Shown here one piece after another: positions 26,096 to 37,889 of a stretch of DNA of 64,000 bases. The DNA is taken from assembly GCF_028554725.1 (NCBI RefSeq), contig NC_071669.1:57950501-58014500 (forward strand), given 5' to 3'. The stretch's first letter is position 1; every line of letters starts with the position of its first letter. The notes beneath the pieces are model-generated. The model ran no database searches. It was not told the origin of the DNA and saw nothing but the letters and a program-made list of their open reading frames with translations. The position numbers were made by a program, and so were the translations under genes. The stretch comes from Zeugodacus cucurbitae (Eukaryota; Arthropoda; Insecta; Diptera; Tephritidae).

Positions 26096-26137
26096 ACTTA
26101 CCTGAAATAGACAAGGGAAAGTAAAAGCAAAAGTTAG
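26096..26137 (-). promoter_or_regulatory. Recursive splice site (zero-length exon) on the minus strand
   Basis: Read on the minus strand: branch-point consensus CTAAC (26137-26133), a long pyrimidine-rich tract, TTTCAG (AG at 26103-26102), then at once GTAAGTGTG (GT at 26101-26100). This fused 3'/5' splice site is the ratcheting-point signature by which fly spliceosomes remove very long introns in steps. It has the same strand as the coding exon at 5175, so it may belong to that gene's long 5' intron. Confidence 0.65.
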
Positions 26138-28729
26138 AAAAGGATCACAAAATGATTCTGTCAAATATCTATACTGAACATACATGTACACACACAAGTG
26201 CTGTAAAATAGTAAGTTAAGGTAGTGTCTGGTATCCTATCTTGACCTTTTTCTCACACATTCACCGACTTTTCGCGCTTTCACTGCTGCGGTAAGCATTT
26301 TTATTCCTTTTTTTTTTATCAACTCACCAGCACGCGTAAATCTAGCTAATGTTACACCCGATACTAATTAAACTTTTAATTGCTTTTATAAAACGGTGTG
26401 TTTGCCTTACAGCTCAGTGAACTGCGAATTTAGAATCACTGTAGAACGTTGCTCAGTTGTGTAAATGTTGCGGGAAGCGAGTTTAAAGTTGGATTGAATT
26501 GCGCGCACATAGAATGATTTGTATATAAATGTTATGTGTACATAAATATATAAACACTTTAGTAAATACAATCTATTTTTAACGCCACAAATAGCAAAAA
26601 TCACAAAAATAAAATTTTCATTAGCACCGGAATTCGTTGTTAAATATTTCCACAGGAACACAGTAAATTTATAAAATATTTTTTAGCTATGTTATTTTTA
26701 AAGTCTAGGACTCCAACTAAATTATGAAATTTTTAAAATATTATTCGCTATTTGTTCACGGCAACTGATTATAAAAAATTTATATAATTTTGATCTAATT
26801 TCAATTCAGAATTTTCATTTGCCATCCGATAGTATGCTAAACTGATCAGAATTTCATATGAAAACACTTCCAAAATGAATTATTCCAACAATTTTAACCA
26901 CAGCGAGTTTAGTTGCATTAAATTTACGCAAGCAATAAGCAATTCGCCCACAAAAGCCATAATTAGTTCATTATGAACCGAAAACAATTGAAAGTGTATT
27001 TCCAATTTGCCCCATCATTTCTTGCGTTTGCTATTAGAAAACAACTTTCCAAAGAACAATTTCAAGCCAACGCAAATTGGCGCTTAACACCAACAAAACC
27101 TAACCTCCAACATCGCATAGAAGACCAAGAGCTAGCGCAACTTCAATGGACTGACTATGCAATGAGCAGCATTGTCCTGTGTTTAGTTTGATTAATGACT
27201 TGATTGCTGGCACATTACGTTTTGTTGTTGGCTGGCCGAACCGACTGTTTTGTACTTTGCCCGCTACGAGGCAGCGCTGTTAAGTGCCACAGATATTTAG
27301 GGAAAACGTTCGGGGGTAGTAGAGCGGTGCACATTTAGCAAACACAGCAAGCGTGTTGGGAGAGAGCGAGTGTTGTTTGTCTGTATATTGCTGCTACACA
27401 GGTAAGCAGCCTTGTTGTGCGGTTCATGTCAGCGCCGTTGGTGTTTTTGTTTTACACTTAAGTTGATTAGCTTTAATCATGTTTAGCATTAAATCACCAC
27501 ATTAATTTGATTTACAAGTTTACCTCGTCACCCTTCATTGTTGATACACAGCACAGAATTCTCGAAAGTAACACTTCGGCGTCAAAAGCGACCATAATGT
27601 CAATTAGGTGATAAAGTGCGAATAATATGTGCATGCCGCATGTACGGAACAATATGCCCTTAATGTTAATTATATAGATTGTTGGACGTTGCTTTTGTTT
27701 AATAATTTACCTTAAAAGAAATGTAAGTAATAAATATTTGGGAGATTTTGTTAAGGCTCATAACTTACGTTCAATAGCTTCATTGTGTAGTACAGCGGAA
27801 ACAAAGGTATATATGTATATAAATTTTGGAAAATGTAGATACGTATTTGGACCGCATTTCCGTCGGCAGACGGAAGTACCCTCAGCTTAGCGTAGAATAC
27901 GTTAAAACTAGTAGTATCCTTAATTGTGTTGATCTTAGAAGTTTCAAAAAGTTTAAAAATCACATAAATATGATTTCTAACTCAATTATTGTTGTAAAAA
28001 GCTATTTCACAGCAAAATATTCTAATGTTGCACATTTTTAAAGCTTTTAATGACTTCTACTACAATTTGCTTATTTTTGTACACGTTTTTTAAGTATTGC
28101 AAAATATCATGCATATTATTGGAGCTTTCAGTAGCACTTACTTTAATTATGTTAAAATTTGATTAAAAAACGCAATTTCTAACAAATTTTCACAATTATT
28201 ACAATAGTCCAGAAATTTCTTTCAATTCCAAAAGGCGCTAACGCCAACTAGACCAGCTGATCGGAAACGACGTTACACAGAGTTGTATTTAATACTAATT
28301 GGATTTCTTTAAGTTCTTGTTACAGTTTTGAAGCCACAGAATAAATATTTTAAGGTTGTTAATTAATAATTAATGATTTTTAATTCAATATGAAACTTTT
28401 TGCAGCAATAGTGTTTCCGATAACACAATTTGAATCGATTTCTGATTAACTATTTTATGATTATAAAATTTATATTATGTAATTAATTATGGCCAGTATT
28501 GGTCTAGTTGGATTCCGACTCCAATACGCAGAATTATCAACAGGGTGGTACATATTACCATTTAGTGATCGTACAAGCGAACTATGAAATGTCAGAGAAA
28601 TGAATTTAATATAATTAATTAATATTAATAGCTACATAAAATAGCGCAAAATGCTCTTAATAATCTTCGAAATGTATCCATATTTTAAGGTTTAAACGTG
28701 TTTTATATTAAACCACTACAATTTATATA
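26138..28729. other. Non-coding between recursive site and separase promoter
   Basis: Contains the GC-richer island described separately (27240-27401). A short hairpin, TTCCGTC/GACGGAA around GGCA, lies near 27857. On the minus strand a donor-like AA|GTAAGTG occurs near 28143 and could end a short leader exon. No open frame of note. Confidence 0.3.
27240..27401 (+). promoter_or_regulatory. GC-richer island ending in a + strand splice donor
   Basis: A locally GC-richer segment with GAGAGAGCGAG (GAGA-factor-like) ends in CTACACAG|GTAAGCAG (GT at 27402-27403). It could be a promoter plus a non-coding first exon on the + strand. The moderately T-rich lead-in also allows a weak recursive site. 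There is no open frame, and separase itself starts independently at 28940. Confidence 0.25.
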
Positions 28730-28737
28730 CATCGATA
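28730..28737 (+). promoter_or_regulatory. DRE-like motif upstream of separase
   Basis: CATCGATA matches the DREF-binding consensus TATCGATA at 7 of 8 positions and lies about 200 bp upstream of the separase ATG. A weak Ohler-motif-1-like string (AGTCACCCTA) follows at about 28760. DRE and motif 1 mark promoters of growth and cell-cycle genes in flies, which would suit separase. The promoter role is inferred. Confidence 0.35.
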
Positions 28738-28939
28738 GTAAATCTCTTTATGTGATATTAGTCACCCTACAAGAAAATTTCATTACTACCTACGCCCTGT
28801 GCTGTTTTGAATATGTGAAAATTATATTCTGACAATTGTTTATATTTGTGCGCCGCCAAGCATTTGAATTATTGCAATTTTTACTCATTGAATATAATAT
28901 TATTTACATTTTAAGCAATAAACATACAACTAAAACCAA

Positions 28940-31900
28940 ATGGAAGAAGATATTGTGCAATATTTATTGAAAGACAATGTCGCTGTTAATACAGGGCCAA
29001 ATGGAAAAGGTGGGCGCTCATACATTGCATACTACTAAAAGTTAATAATAAAAATGTTTATACCAACAGAGTTCTTTCTAGATCAAGCAGAAAATGAATT
29101 TAATAGTGGAAATCTACTGAATTCTATATATTATCAAGTGCGCTCATTATATCAAGCTTCGCAGGAACGTTACTTTCTGATGGAAGTGGCGCCACATGAA
29201 AGTGAGTATAAAGAAAATACACCCTCATTGGCAGAGAAGCTATATAGTGAAATGAGTGAGTGCGAAAAGGAAGATTTCAAAAGGTAAACAATTATATTTT
29301 ATGTACAATTATTATATATAACAAACTTTACTTTAATATTTGCAAATGCAGTAATCAGTTTATGCAGTTTGTGTACGAAGGTATAAGTAAACAAAAGCAA
29401 AGCAACACCGATGATAAAACGCAGAAGACAACGTGCAATTTTTTACAAAACATCACAAATCCTTTGGAAGGCGTGCAGAAAATTGAGCAAATTTGTCAAG
29501 AAATGCCAAAAGGTTGTTGACTAATTAACAAAGATTTTTTTTTACTTGGATTTAAAGTGTGTGTTCGTTATACTCTACAGAGTGGACAATATTGCAATTG
29601 TGTAAAGGCCCGCGTACGGAGACAACTGTATCAGTTTATCCACAAATACATGAATTAGATGCTAGCATATACCTAACTGTGTTGAGGCATGCACGTAGTG
29701 CTGAATATCCCACACCAATTTGCCTGCGCTTTACTGGTCCCGAGCAGAAGGAACTCTTTAGAAAATACGGCAATATTGCAAATCAATTTCGACAATGCAT
29801 CAACGTGGATCCCAAAGTGTATAACACAAAAGAATCGAAAAAATTATATTGGGATATGCTAAACGAATTAGATCAGTACATAGCGGTAAGCACACTAAAC
29901 ATTTCTATATTTCAGCGCATTTTGCTAAATTTTTATTTTATTTTATTTCTGATTGCAGCAAGTGCTGAAAGAGTTGAAAAATTTCTTTTTCCCTTGGAGT
30001 TTCCTCTTCACCGGCCAACCGTACATGAATCCTTCGCCGGAAGCCACAGCGCTAATGACGCGACAAAAGCAAGCATTCGCCAGTGTCGATGACTTTTGCA
30101 ATGAGCAACGTTGGGCGGTGCAAGAACGTGTGCTGCTCTCCTTGACCGCCATGAATGTCGATGCGCTGTCTGAACTGGAAATACATGCAATTTGTGCTCT
30201 GCTCACGAGCAATGAACGCGAACAAAGTAATGCGGCTAAATTATTACTGAAGCTGCAAAATGCGCGTAAGCAATTTTAGCAAGCGTTTAGTTATTTTTTA
30301 ACGATTTAATTCCCCAAACAGCAGCAGCTAGCGCTGAAGGCGACGATAATAGCGCACTACCAAAGCCCTCGCTACATCACTATCCGATCATTTTAATTGT
30401 GGATGAGGTGTGTATCTGTATTTACTTCTAAATGAAGTGCTTCAACTCAAATTTTAATTACTGCTTACCTACAGCGTCTTGATCATTTCTTTTGGGAGGA
30501 AATAAATACTAAACAGGAATTTTGTCGTGTCAGCTCGCTACCATCGCTCTGGCGTCTACATAGCATCTATGGTACGCATATACATCGCGGTTATTTACCC
30601 GTCCACATCACCGACGGCGGTTGCCTACTGAATCCCGGTACGTTTTGCACCTCACTACGCATTAATTGCGGTATTAATTTTAATTACTTGTGCTTTTCTT
30701 CCTCATTTATGCCATGCCATGCCATCTCCACGGGGCAACACAATTCACGTGCGCTTAATGTCTCTTTGTAGATAACAATTTGCCAAAAACCGAGACGCGC
30801 ATGCGCTCCTTTTTCGAGTATTGGCTACCGCATTGGCGGCGAAAAGTCGGCCAAAAGCCAACACAGGATGAACTGCTTAAGGACTTCTTTAAGCGCAGCT
30901 GTTATGTGTAAGTTTTTGTTGTGTTGTTGCTAATTGTGTTGGACGGTTATTTTGTAGTTGTACGAGTATATATCCAAAGTGGTTCATCACCTTTTTTATA
31001 CTCTCGCAACAATGTTGCTAAGAAAGTATACTAGTTTAGTTCACATAACGGTTGTTTGTATGTCATAAAACTTAACTCAACTTAAATACAGGGTTATATA
31101 TATCAAAAAGGTCAGGATGACTAGTTGTGTTAAAATCCGGACCGTCCAAATCCATCAGACCGTCTGTCCGTGCAACGGAAAACTTCAGTAAAAATTAGAA
31201 TATATTGACGAAACTTGGTACACGTGTTCCTTGGAACTCTGGGTCAAGCATATCTGCTATTGAAAATGGGCGATTCCCACGCCCACAAAATGAGCGAAAA
31301 CATATAAAGTGTCAAAACACAGCCACAAATAAAGTTATGAAATTTGGTGTATAGGATCGCATTAGGGAAGGGCATATTTCGATTCTTGGAAAGAGGCGTG
31401 ACCCCGCGCCCTTATAAGATTTTTGTACATTTCTCGTAAACTACTAAAGCTATATCAACAAAACTCTCTAGAGTCGTGTCCTTCAGGCACTTTCTTATAC
31501 AGTCCGCAAATGGAGGAAATCGGATAATAACCACGCCCACCTCGCATACAAAGCTTAGGTTGAAAAGTAAATAATGCATTAACTCACTAACGAAAAACGT
31601 CAGAAACACTAAATTTTACAGAAGAAAATTCAGAGGAGAGTTACACTCAAATTAAAAAAAAAAATGGAAAATGGCCCACTTATGGGTCAAAAACCATATC
31701 TCAAGAACTACTCGACCGATTTCAATGAAATTCGGTATATAACACTTTCTTGACACCGTGATGACACGTATGGAATATGGGCGAAATCGGTTCACAACCG
31801 CAACTACTTCCCATATAAATAATTTTTAAATTCCATCTGATTCCTTCACTCTATAGTATATACATTAGGAACCAATGAATAAAACTGTACACAAAATACT

Positions 31901-33510
31901 GTATATGAGCTGTAACATCACTTGCGAAAAAATTGTCCAGATCGGACTATAACTTTTCAAGGACCCGGTTATCGGAAATGAAGAACTCGAATACTAAGGG
32001 TATTTTTTCACCAAAAATATTGGTAAATCTCTCAGATATTTTAATCTAATTCAGAGGAAATCTCTGTTGCAAAAAATATTAAAATCAGGTCATAACTTCC
32101 TGTAGGCCCCATATATCTTATATTCGGATTATCAAACTTCCAATATATATCGGTTAATATGTGAGATATCTTAACAAAATTAAGTGGGCGTATAGTCTTG
32201 GATGTGGTGTGCCTTGGTCGTGAAAATGAGTGAAATCGGTTCAGGCATTATTCCAGCCCTCATATACTATATGTGATGATTTTCGATATTCTAGTGGACT
32301 TTATGGCTCAAATTGTGAGTTGTCAATAAAATTTCATCAATAAATTGCGAGAGTATAAAATGTTCGGTTGTACCCGAACGTAGCCTTTCCTTAACTAACC
32401 CTGTATAGCAATTTTGTTCAACTAACGGTAATTTGTACCTGTATTTTTCTATAGAAATGGAAGAAGAAGGTCTTCTAATTATTATAATGACCTAAGATAT
32501 CTCCTATATTGACTTTAAGCAACCTTTAAAAAAACCTGAACGGTCCTAACCTAAAAATTTTCTTTTTTACTCCAATTAAGCAACTATTTTACTACTTTAT
32601 AGCTCTAAGGTATTTAATTTGTGCCATTTCGTTTCAACAACAACAACGAAAACCACCAAAATTTTCAAACCATTCCAAATGCATTTAATTAAAAAATTCC
32701 ATGCGATTTTTGTTTTTGTTTTTTACATCAAAATTCAATTAGTCTAATTACACGCTGCTACTTTCTTTCACACGTCTGTATTTAGCTACGCTGGTCATGG
32801 CTCCGGCTTGCAATACATCAATGGCAAACACATCGCTCGTCAAGAAATGAATTGTGTGGTATTCCTTTTCGGTTGTGACTCGTCACGTTTGCATTCGAAT
32901 GGCCTCTACAGCGAATTAGTCGGTTCGCATTTGTATTACCATGCCGCCAAGTGGTGAGTATACCAACAGTTACCGTTGGCTACCCGAAATAGTTGCGGTC
33001 GAGCCGGTTTAATTAAAAAACTTTTCTGCGCACAACAACAACAACAAAGTGTTTTTGTTGTATTTTTTGCAGTTTCATGCATAAATATTTACTCATTTGC
33101 AGCCCCACTTTGGTGGGCACAGTGATGCCCGGATTGGACGCCAATATGGATGGTGTTGCGACGGAAATTCTTAGTCGCTGGATAGCGCCAAAATCGGACA
33201 ACGTACACGCTTGGCAATGTATTGAGGAAAACAGCTGGCTTAAGGAAGGTGTAATCAAGCGTAAGCGCGCTCTGAAGCAAAGAAGATTTTGTGTGAAAAA
33301 TTTTTAATTTTTTTGTTTCAAATTTTTTCAGCTTATAAAAGCGGTCTGCCCACCTACATCGACACGCCCTGCTATCAGCAAGGCAGCTTGTGCGCTATTT
33401 TGGCGCGCATACATCAACGCAGCTTCGAAACCCGTCACTACAATACGGTGCCGTACGTGTGTCGTGGTTTGCCCGTGTGGAATTGTGATGTGCAACCGTT
33501 GCCCCACTAG
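28940..33510 (+). CDS. Sse: Separase (sister-chromatid separation protease), 11 exons, complete
   Basis: Cysteine protease (clan CD) that cleaves the cohesin kleisin at anaphase onset. Exons: 28940-29009, 29070-29283, 29352-29512, 29581-29885, 29959-30265, 30322-30407, 30475-30637, 30772-30907, 32786-32953, 33103-33260, 33332-33510. All joins are GT-AG and in phase, giving 1947 nt, 648 residues plus stop. The catalytic domain is clear: HYPIILIVDE (372-381), LDHFFWEE (383-390), catalytic His in YAGHGSG (His485) and catalytic Cys in LFGCDSS (Cys511). The length matches Drosophila Separase (about 634 aa). In Drosophila the large N-terminal region is supplied by a separate protein, Three rows, and the inhibitor is the securin Pimples, so this gene has the same split architecture. 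The start is the first in-frame ATG, in good context (ccaaATGG), and opens a 23-codon first exon. Intron 8 is 1.9 kb because of a repeat insertion; the other introns are 56-149 bp. Confidence 0.95.
30997..32396 (+). mobile_element. Hairpin-ended dispersed repeat inside separase intron 8
   Basis: Member of a repeat family with five copies in this window (see 3720, 20660, 49340, 61820). It begins with TATACTCTCGCAA, which folds with TTGCTAAGAAAGTATAC a few bases later. Near the other end TTGCGAGAGTATA repeats the start in inverted form. The element closes with a small hairpin (GTTCGG/CCGAAC) and TAGCCTTTCCTTA. The interior carries CACGCCCAC-type GC patches and a degenerate GTCCGT tetramer run but no coding frame. 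It accounts for three quarters of the intron. The class is uncertain: foldback, Helitron-derived or another non-autonomous DNA element. Confidence 0.75.
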
Positions 33511-33990
33511 TGGGTGTGTTCTATATACATACATATACATTTGTGGATTGTGTTCGTTGGCATGAATTTAAGGCGCATATTAGTTGTATAAGTTTGTATG
33601 TAACAGTGTTTTAGAAAGTTGTATGTAAAATTATTAGCTTTTTGGCACTAATTAAGGGGATTTCAGTTAAAGTTGCTTGCATGTATGTTAAATTGTCTGG
33701 AAGCGCACGATGTTAGTTACTTAAGCTCTCATATGTTAATTAGTACTTAGTTTAAGTCTTTAAATATAATTAAATTAATGCTTAATAATTATAATAATTC
33801 TAAAGCTTAGTATGAATATAGAGTGGGGGAAAAAATATTTTGACTTCGGAACAAATAATTTTTCTTTTTAGCTTCTCTCTAAAACAACAATTTGCATAAA
33901 AATATCCCACATTTTTTTTGGTCAACGGTTTCTTTTAAACCCTCATTTTTCTCAAAAAATATTTTTCTTAAAAAAAATTAAAAAAAAAAA
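33511..33990. other. Separase 3' flank / probable 3'UTR
   Basis: The stretch after the separase stop is AT-rich and non-coding. The first ~270 bp are plausibly 3'UTR. After about 33850 it grades into the TTTTTCTCAAAAA low-complexity array. Confidence 0.4.
33769..33774 (+). terminator. Candidate separase poly(A) signal (ATTAAA)
   Basis: ATTAAA about 260 bp past the separase stop codon, followed by AT-rich sequence. It is the most common variant of AATAAA. The assignment rests on position alone, and such hexamers are frequent in AT-rich DNA. Confidence 0.3.
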
Positions 33991-34700
33991 TTTTTTTTGT
34001 TCTCCCAAAAGTAATATTTTATCTCTTGAAAATTTTTATTTTTTTCAAAAACATTATTTTTCTCGCAAAATCATATTATTTCTCAGAAGAAAAAAATCTT
34101 TTTTTACTCATAACATAAATTTCTTCTCTCAAAAACAATTTAAATAAAAAAGTTGTTTTAAAAAAATTTTATCAAAAAATAATTTTTTTCTAAATTTTTT
34201 TTTAATTAAAAACTTTATTTTTCTTTAAAAAAAATATTTTTCTCTTAATCAAATATTTTACTCAAAAAAAATATTTGTCCTCCCAAAAGAAATATTTTGT
34301 ATCTGGAAAAATTCTTTTTTTTTCAAAAACATTATTTTTCTCGCAAAAAAAATGTCTCGAAAGAAAAAATCTTCTTTTCCTCATAACATAAATTTCTACT
34401 CTCAAAAACAATTTCCATAAAAAATTTGTTAAAAAAAAAATTTATCAAAAAAATATTTTTTTCCAATTTTTTTTTATTAAAAACTCTTAATTATTCTCTT
34501 AAAAAAACATTTTCCTCAGAAAAAATTCTTTTTTTTTCTGAAAAACAATTTTGTTCTCCCAAAAAAAATATTTTATCTCTGGAAACCTTCTTTTTATTTA
34601 AAAACCGTATCTCGGAAAATCCTATTTTTTTACTTATAACATAAATTTCTTCTCTCAAAAACAACAATTTCCATAAGAAAAAAAATGTGTCTTACAAAAA
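33990..34700 (+). repeat. ~275-bp low-complexity tandem array, three units
   Basis: TCTCCCAAAA-TAATATTTT, CATTATTTTTCTCGCAAAA and CATAACATAAATTTCTTCTC recur in that order around 34000, 34278 and 34553. A stray CATAACATAAATTTC at about 35708 suggests a former fourth unit. Composed of A- and T-runs. Confidence 0.7.
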
Positions 34701-34816
34701 AATACTCTACAAATTTTATTTTCAATTTCCTAAAAAAAATAATTCTTTTTTCCTAAAAAAATAATTTTTTTTTTCTCAAAAAAAATTGATTTAGAGAGAA
34801 TAATTAAGAGTTTTAA

Positions 34817-35640
34817 GGAGCACACCTAGTGTGAAATTTCAAAAAATGTATTATATATTAATATTAAAATTCCAAATCGATATCTCAAGTAGTTTTTGAG
34901 TTATAGCAATTTAGCTAGAGAGTCCCAATAGCTACGAGACGTACCTGAGGTATTGTTCAGAGTCTACTGTCTCTTCCAGCCGCTATAACACGATTCTATT
35001 CGGTTTCTATTGTTGGCTCTCAGGTGTACTAAAATATATCATTATAATAATTTCTAGAAATTTCTAAAGAAACCACTTATAACAGTGAAAACGATCCTTT
35101 TATCTTTAAACGCGTTTTTCTCGAAACAGCATTTTCCGAATTTGCTGCAGTGATTACTCAAAAACAAATGATCCGATCACTATCGAATTTTTTTACATGT
35201 TCTATATATAGTTCTCCGTATAATGACTTATCGATTTTTGATCTGATCAAAAAATCGAATTTTGGCAGGCCAAAAACGACCAAAATTTTGGGTAAAATTC
35301 GACAATTTTTTTTAAACGCCGCCATATTGTCAATTTTTGATTATTTTTTTTCGTAGGTCATTGTACAGACAATAATATCTAGTTTAAGGAGAATTTTTTT
35401 TTAGATTTCATCCACGGAGAAGGTCGGAATCACTGCATTAGTGAAGGACCTTTTTTCGCGCCATTGGAGATCGACTATAACTTAAAAAATATTTAATTTT
35501 TTTCTACAAAAATTTCACTGTATATTCTTGAAACATGTATAAATATATTCTTAAAATTTTGAAATAATTGATAAAGTATTTTTTTTAAATAAAATTTCCC
35601 AAAAATCGTCTTTTTTAGGCCATTACACTAGGTGTGCCCC
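34817..35640. mobile_element. TTAA-flanked non-autonomous element, 824 bp
   Basis: Exact TTAA on both sides (34813-34816 and 35641-35644). Left end GGAGCACACCTAGTGT, right end ACACTAGGTGTGCCCC: inverted repeats with one mismatch in 16. The interior CGCGTTTTTCTCGAAAC and CTCAAAAACAAATGATCCG parallels CTTTTCTTGAAAC and the ACTCAACGAGAAAG block of the element at 57499. No transposase. Confidence 0.75.
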
Positions 35641-35644
35641 TTAA

Positions 35645-36685
35645 ATAAAAAAAACTTTTGGATTTTTTTTTTTTTTTGAGAATATCATATTTTTTTTAAA
35701 TATTTATTCTCATAACATAAATTTCGTACTCCGTAAAATCATTTTATTTATTTATCAACACTACAATTTTGTCAAAATTTGCTCCCAAATAGTCTAGAGC
35801 CGTTAAAATGACCAAGCTTATCGAAGAAATTACAATTTTTCCTCACCCATTTGCTTTGGTTTAGGTTATTTTGCCTTTTAATGCGCTTGGCAAAGTTTGT
35901 CAATAGTCTTTGGACGCTTTTATAAATCACTTCCGGTTTGTGGTCAGCAACACGCTGGCACTTTTATGTTGCGCTTGCAGCCAGTGTTAACGGTAATACT
36001 TTCGTTTTTTACATTTTCCAGGGATTTTTGCTTTCATAGCTTTTTATTTCCTCTGCATTGTTTTTGTTATACTCTATTTTGTGTTTGGTTCTCCTTTGCA
36101 TTGTTTTTGCTTTCCTCCACTTTGTTTTTGTTTTCCCTTATATTGTTTGTCAACTAGCAGCAAATGGCTTGTAAACGACATTTCAGCCAATGTTTATGCC
36201 GTCGATTTACAAGATTTTGTAAAAAACAGCTACTCCGGCGAGCTTTTATGGCTTTATTGTGGCGTTTAGGTTTTTAAAGTTCAGCAATTAATTAAGTATT
36301 TAAGTTGGAGGTTTGATTATAAAATTTGTTAACAATTTAAGTGAAGCAATTAACTGCAATCAAGAGTTAAGTGGCCCGACGAAGCCTCAAAGCCGCCAAT
36401 AGAAGCATAAATTTCAACGATTTTCAGGTCCAACTCTAAGCAGACCAATAATGTTGAGGAAGTAGACGAAATGTTGGGTTAGGTTGATTTTCGTTTTATT
36501 GAGGAGGAGTTTTAATTCATTTATTGTGTTGTGCTTAAACTCAAATCGGCCATCGCATTCAGAACAAACTCGCGTTTCATGAGAGAATTAGATCTTCGCC
36601 ATTTAAGTACAGAATCATAAGAACTGAGACATCGACTTATTCTGAGCCAGCAATTACCTACCTAAAACAAAAACGATTTAGGATA
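35645..36685. other. Non-coding; short T/TTTG-rich repeat at 36030-36150
   Basis: TGCATTGTTTTTG recurs three times with about 40-bp spacing (CTCTGCATTG, CCTTTGCATTG, CTCCACTTTG). No gene recognised. Confidence 0.35.
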
Positions 36686-37625
36686 TCAATGAAAGTCTGT
36701 GAATTCCTGTGAAAGTATATTCGATGACATTATGTATGGAACTCGATTTCTTTTGAAACCAAGCACACGTTTGCAGAAGTCCAGACGCTGAACCCAATTT
36801 TCGACGGTTTTCAAGCATAAATTGGCCAATACTGCTGCAATTTCACGTTGGATATTCGTGCGAAGTTCATCAATCGTCGCTGGCTTTTTGGCATAGACCA
36901 TAGACTTGACTTAGCCCTACGGGAAATAGTCTAACGGCGTCAAACCGCACGACCAAGGCGCCAATTGACTGGGCCATCTCGATATTCGGTTATCATTGAG
37001 CGATAGCGATTCCCATTCACAGTAACGTACAGGTCTTGATCATCACGGAAGAAGTAAGGCCCAATGGCACAGCCGGTCCTTATAATTTTTCCGGATTCTT
37101 TGGTGACTCATGAAGTATGTGTGGATTGCTGCCTGACCAAGCCAAATGATTTTTCGATGAAAATCCGGATAATTTTCAAGTTGTTGTTCAGCTCAATTCA
37201 CGAACATCGACGATTCTGGTGGTCAAGTGGCTTCAGTTCTTGCGTCAATTTGATCTTGTAAAGATGATCTTCTCGCAAAATTCGCCACAACGACGTCACA
37301 GAGATGCCCAACGCTTGAGAATGCCGTGTGAGAGACTGATTTGGGTCTTCCTCAATTGATGCGTTAGCGGGAGCAATATTCTCGACATTATGGGAACCGT
37401 CTTTATCTCACTGGGACGAGAACATATTGTACTGTGCCTGTGGATTCAAATTTTTCCACTGGACTCTCAATTGTTGATCAGACAGGACGATTATGACGAC
37501 CATAAATTGGACGTAGCTCTTAAAGTCCCTCGTTGTTGGAAAGTTTATCTTACCATGATGAAATGGCAAACCTTAATGAAGAGAAGTGTCAAAATATGGC
37601 GTCGCTTGCTGTCCTTATCGGTCTA
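36686..37625 (-). mobile_element. Tc1/mariner-superfamily transposase relic B
   Basis: Read on the minus strand, pieces of one transposase appear in order: SLTRHSQALGISVTSLWRIL (37340-37280), LTQELKPLDHQNRR with a frame shift, then a decayed FSDEAHFWLG (first Asp), GPYFFRDDQDLYVTVNGNRY and RSMITEY, then an abrupt join (about 36980) that removes the second catalytic Asp region, then VYAKKPATIDELRTNIQREI (36899-36686). The central deletion and stops make it inactive. Confidence 0.75.
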
Positions 37626-37889
37626 ATTTTGTAGATTTTGGAACAACAATAATGTGGACTTATGAATAAATATTTTTTTGTTTTTCAAAAAAGGAAAATT
37701 CTCTTTATTTTTTGAACGGACCACGTACCTTGTGTTACCCAATACCTCGAACTTGAAAATGACCCTCACCACTCTCACGTTGTTACAGTCATAAGAATTA
37801 GGGAAATCTGCTTCTATTGTCAAAAGAAGCGATTTTTAACAAATGAAGAAGAAGAAATTTGAACAATAGTACCATAAATACTATTTCTT

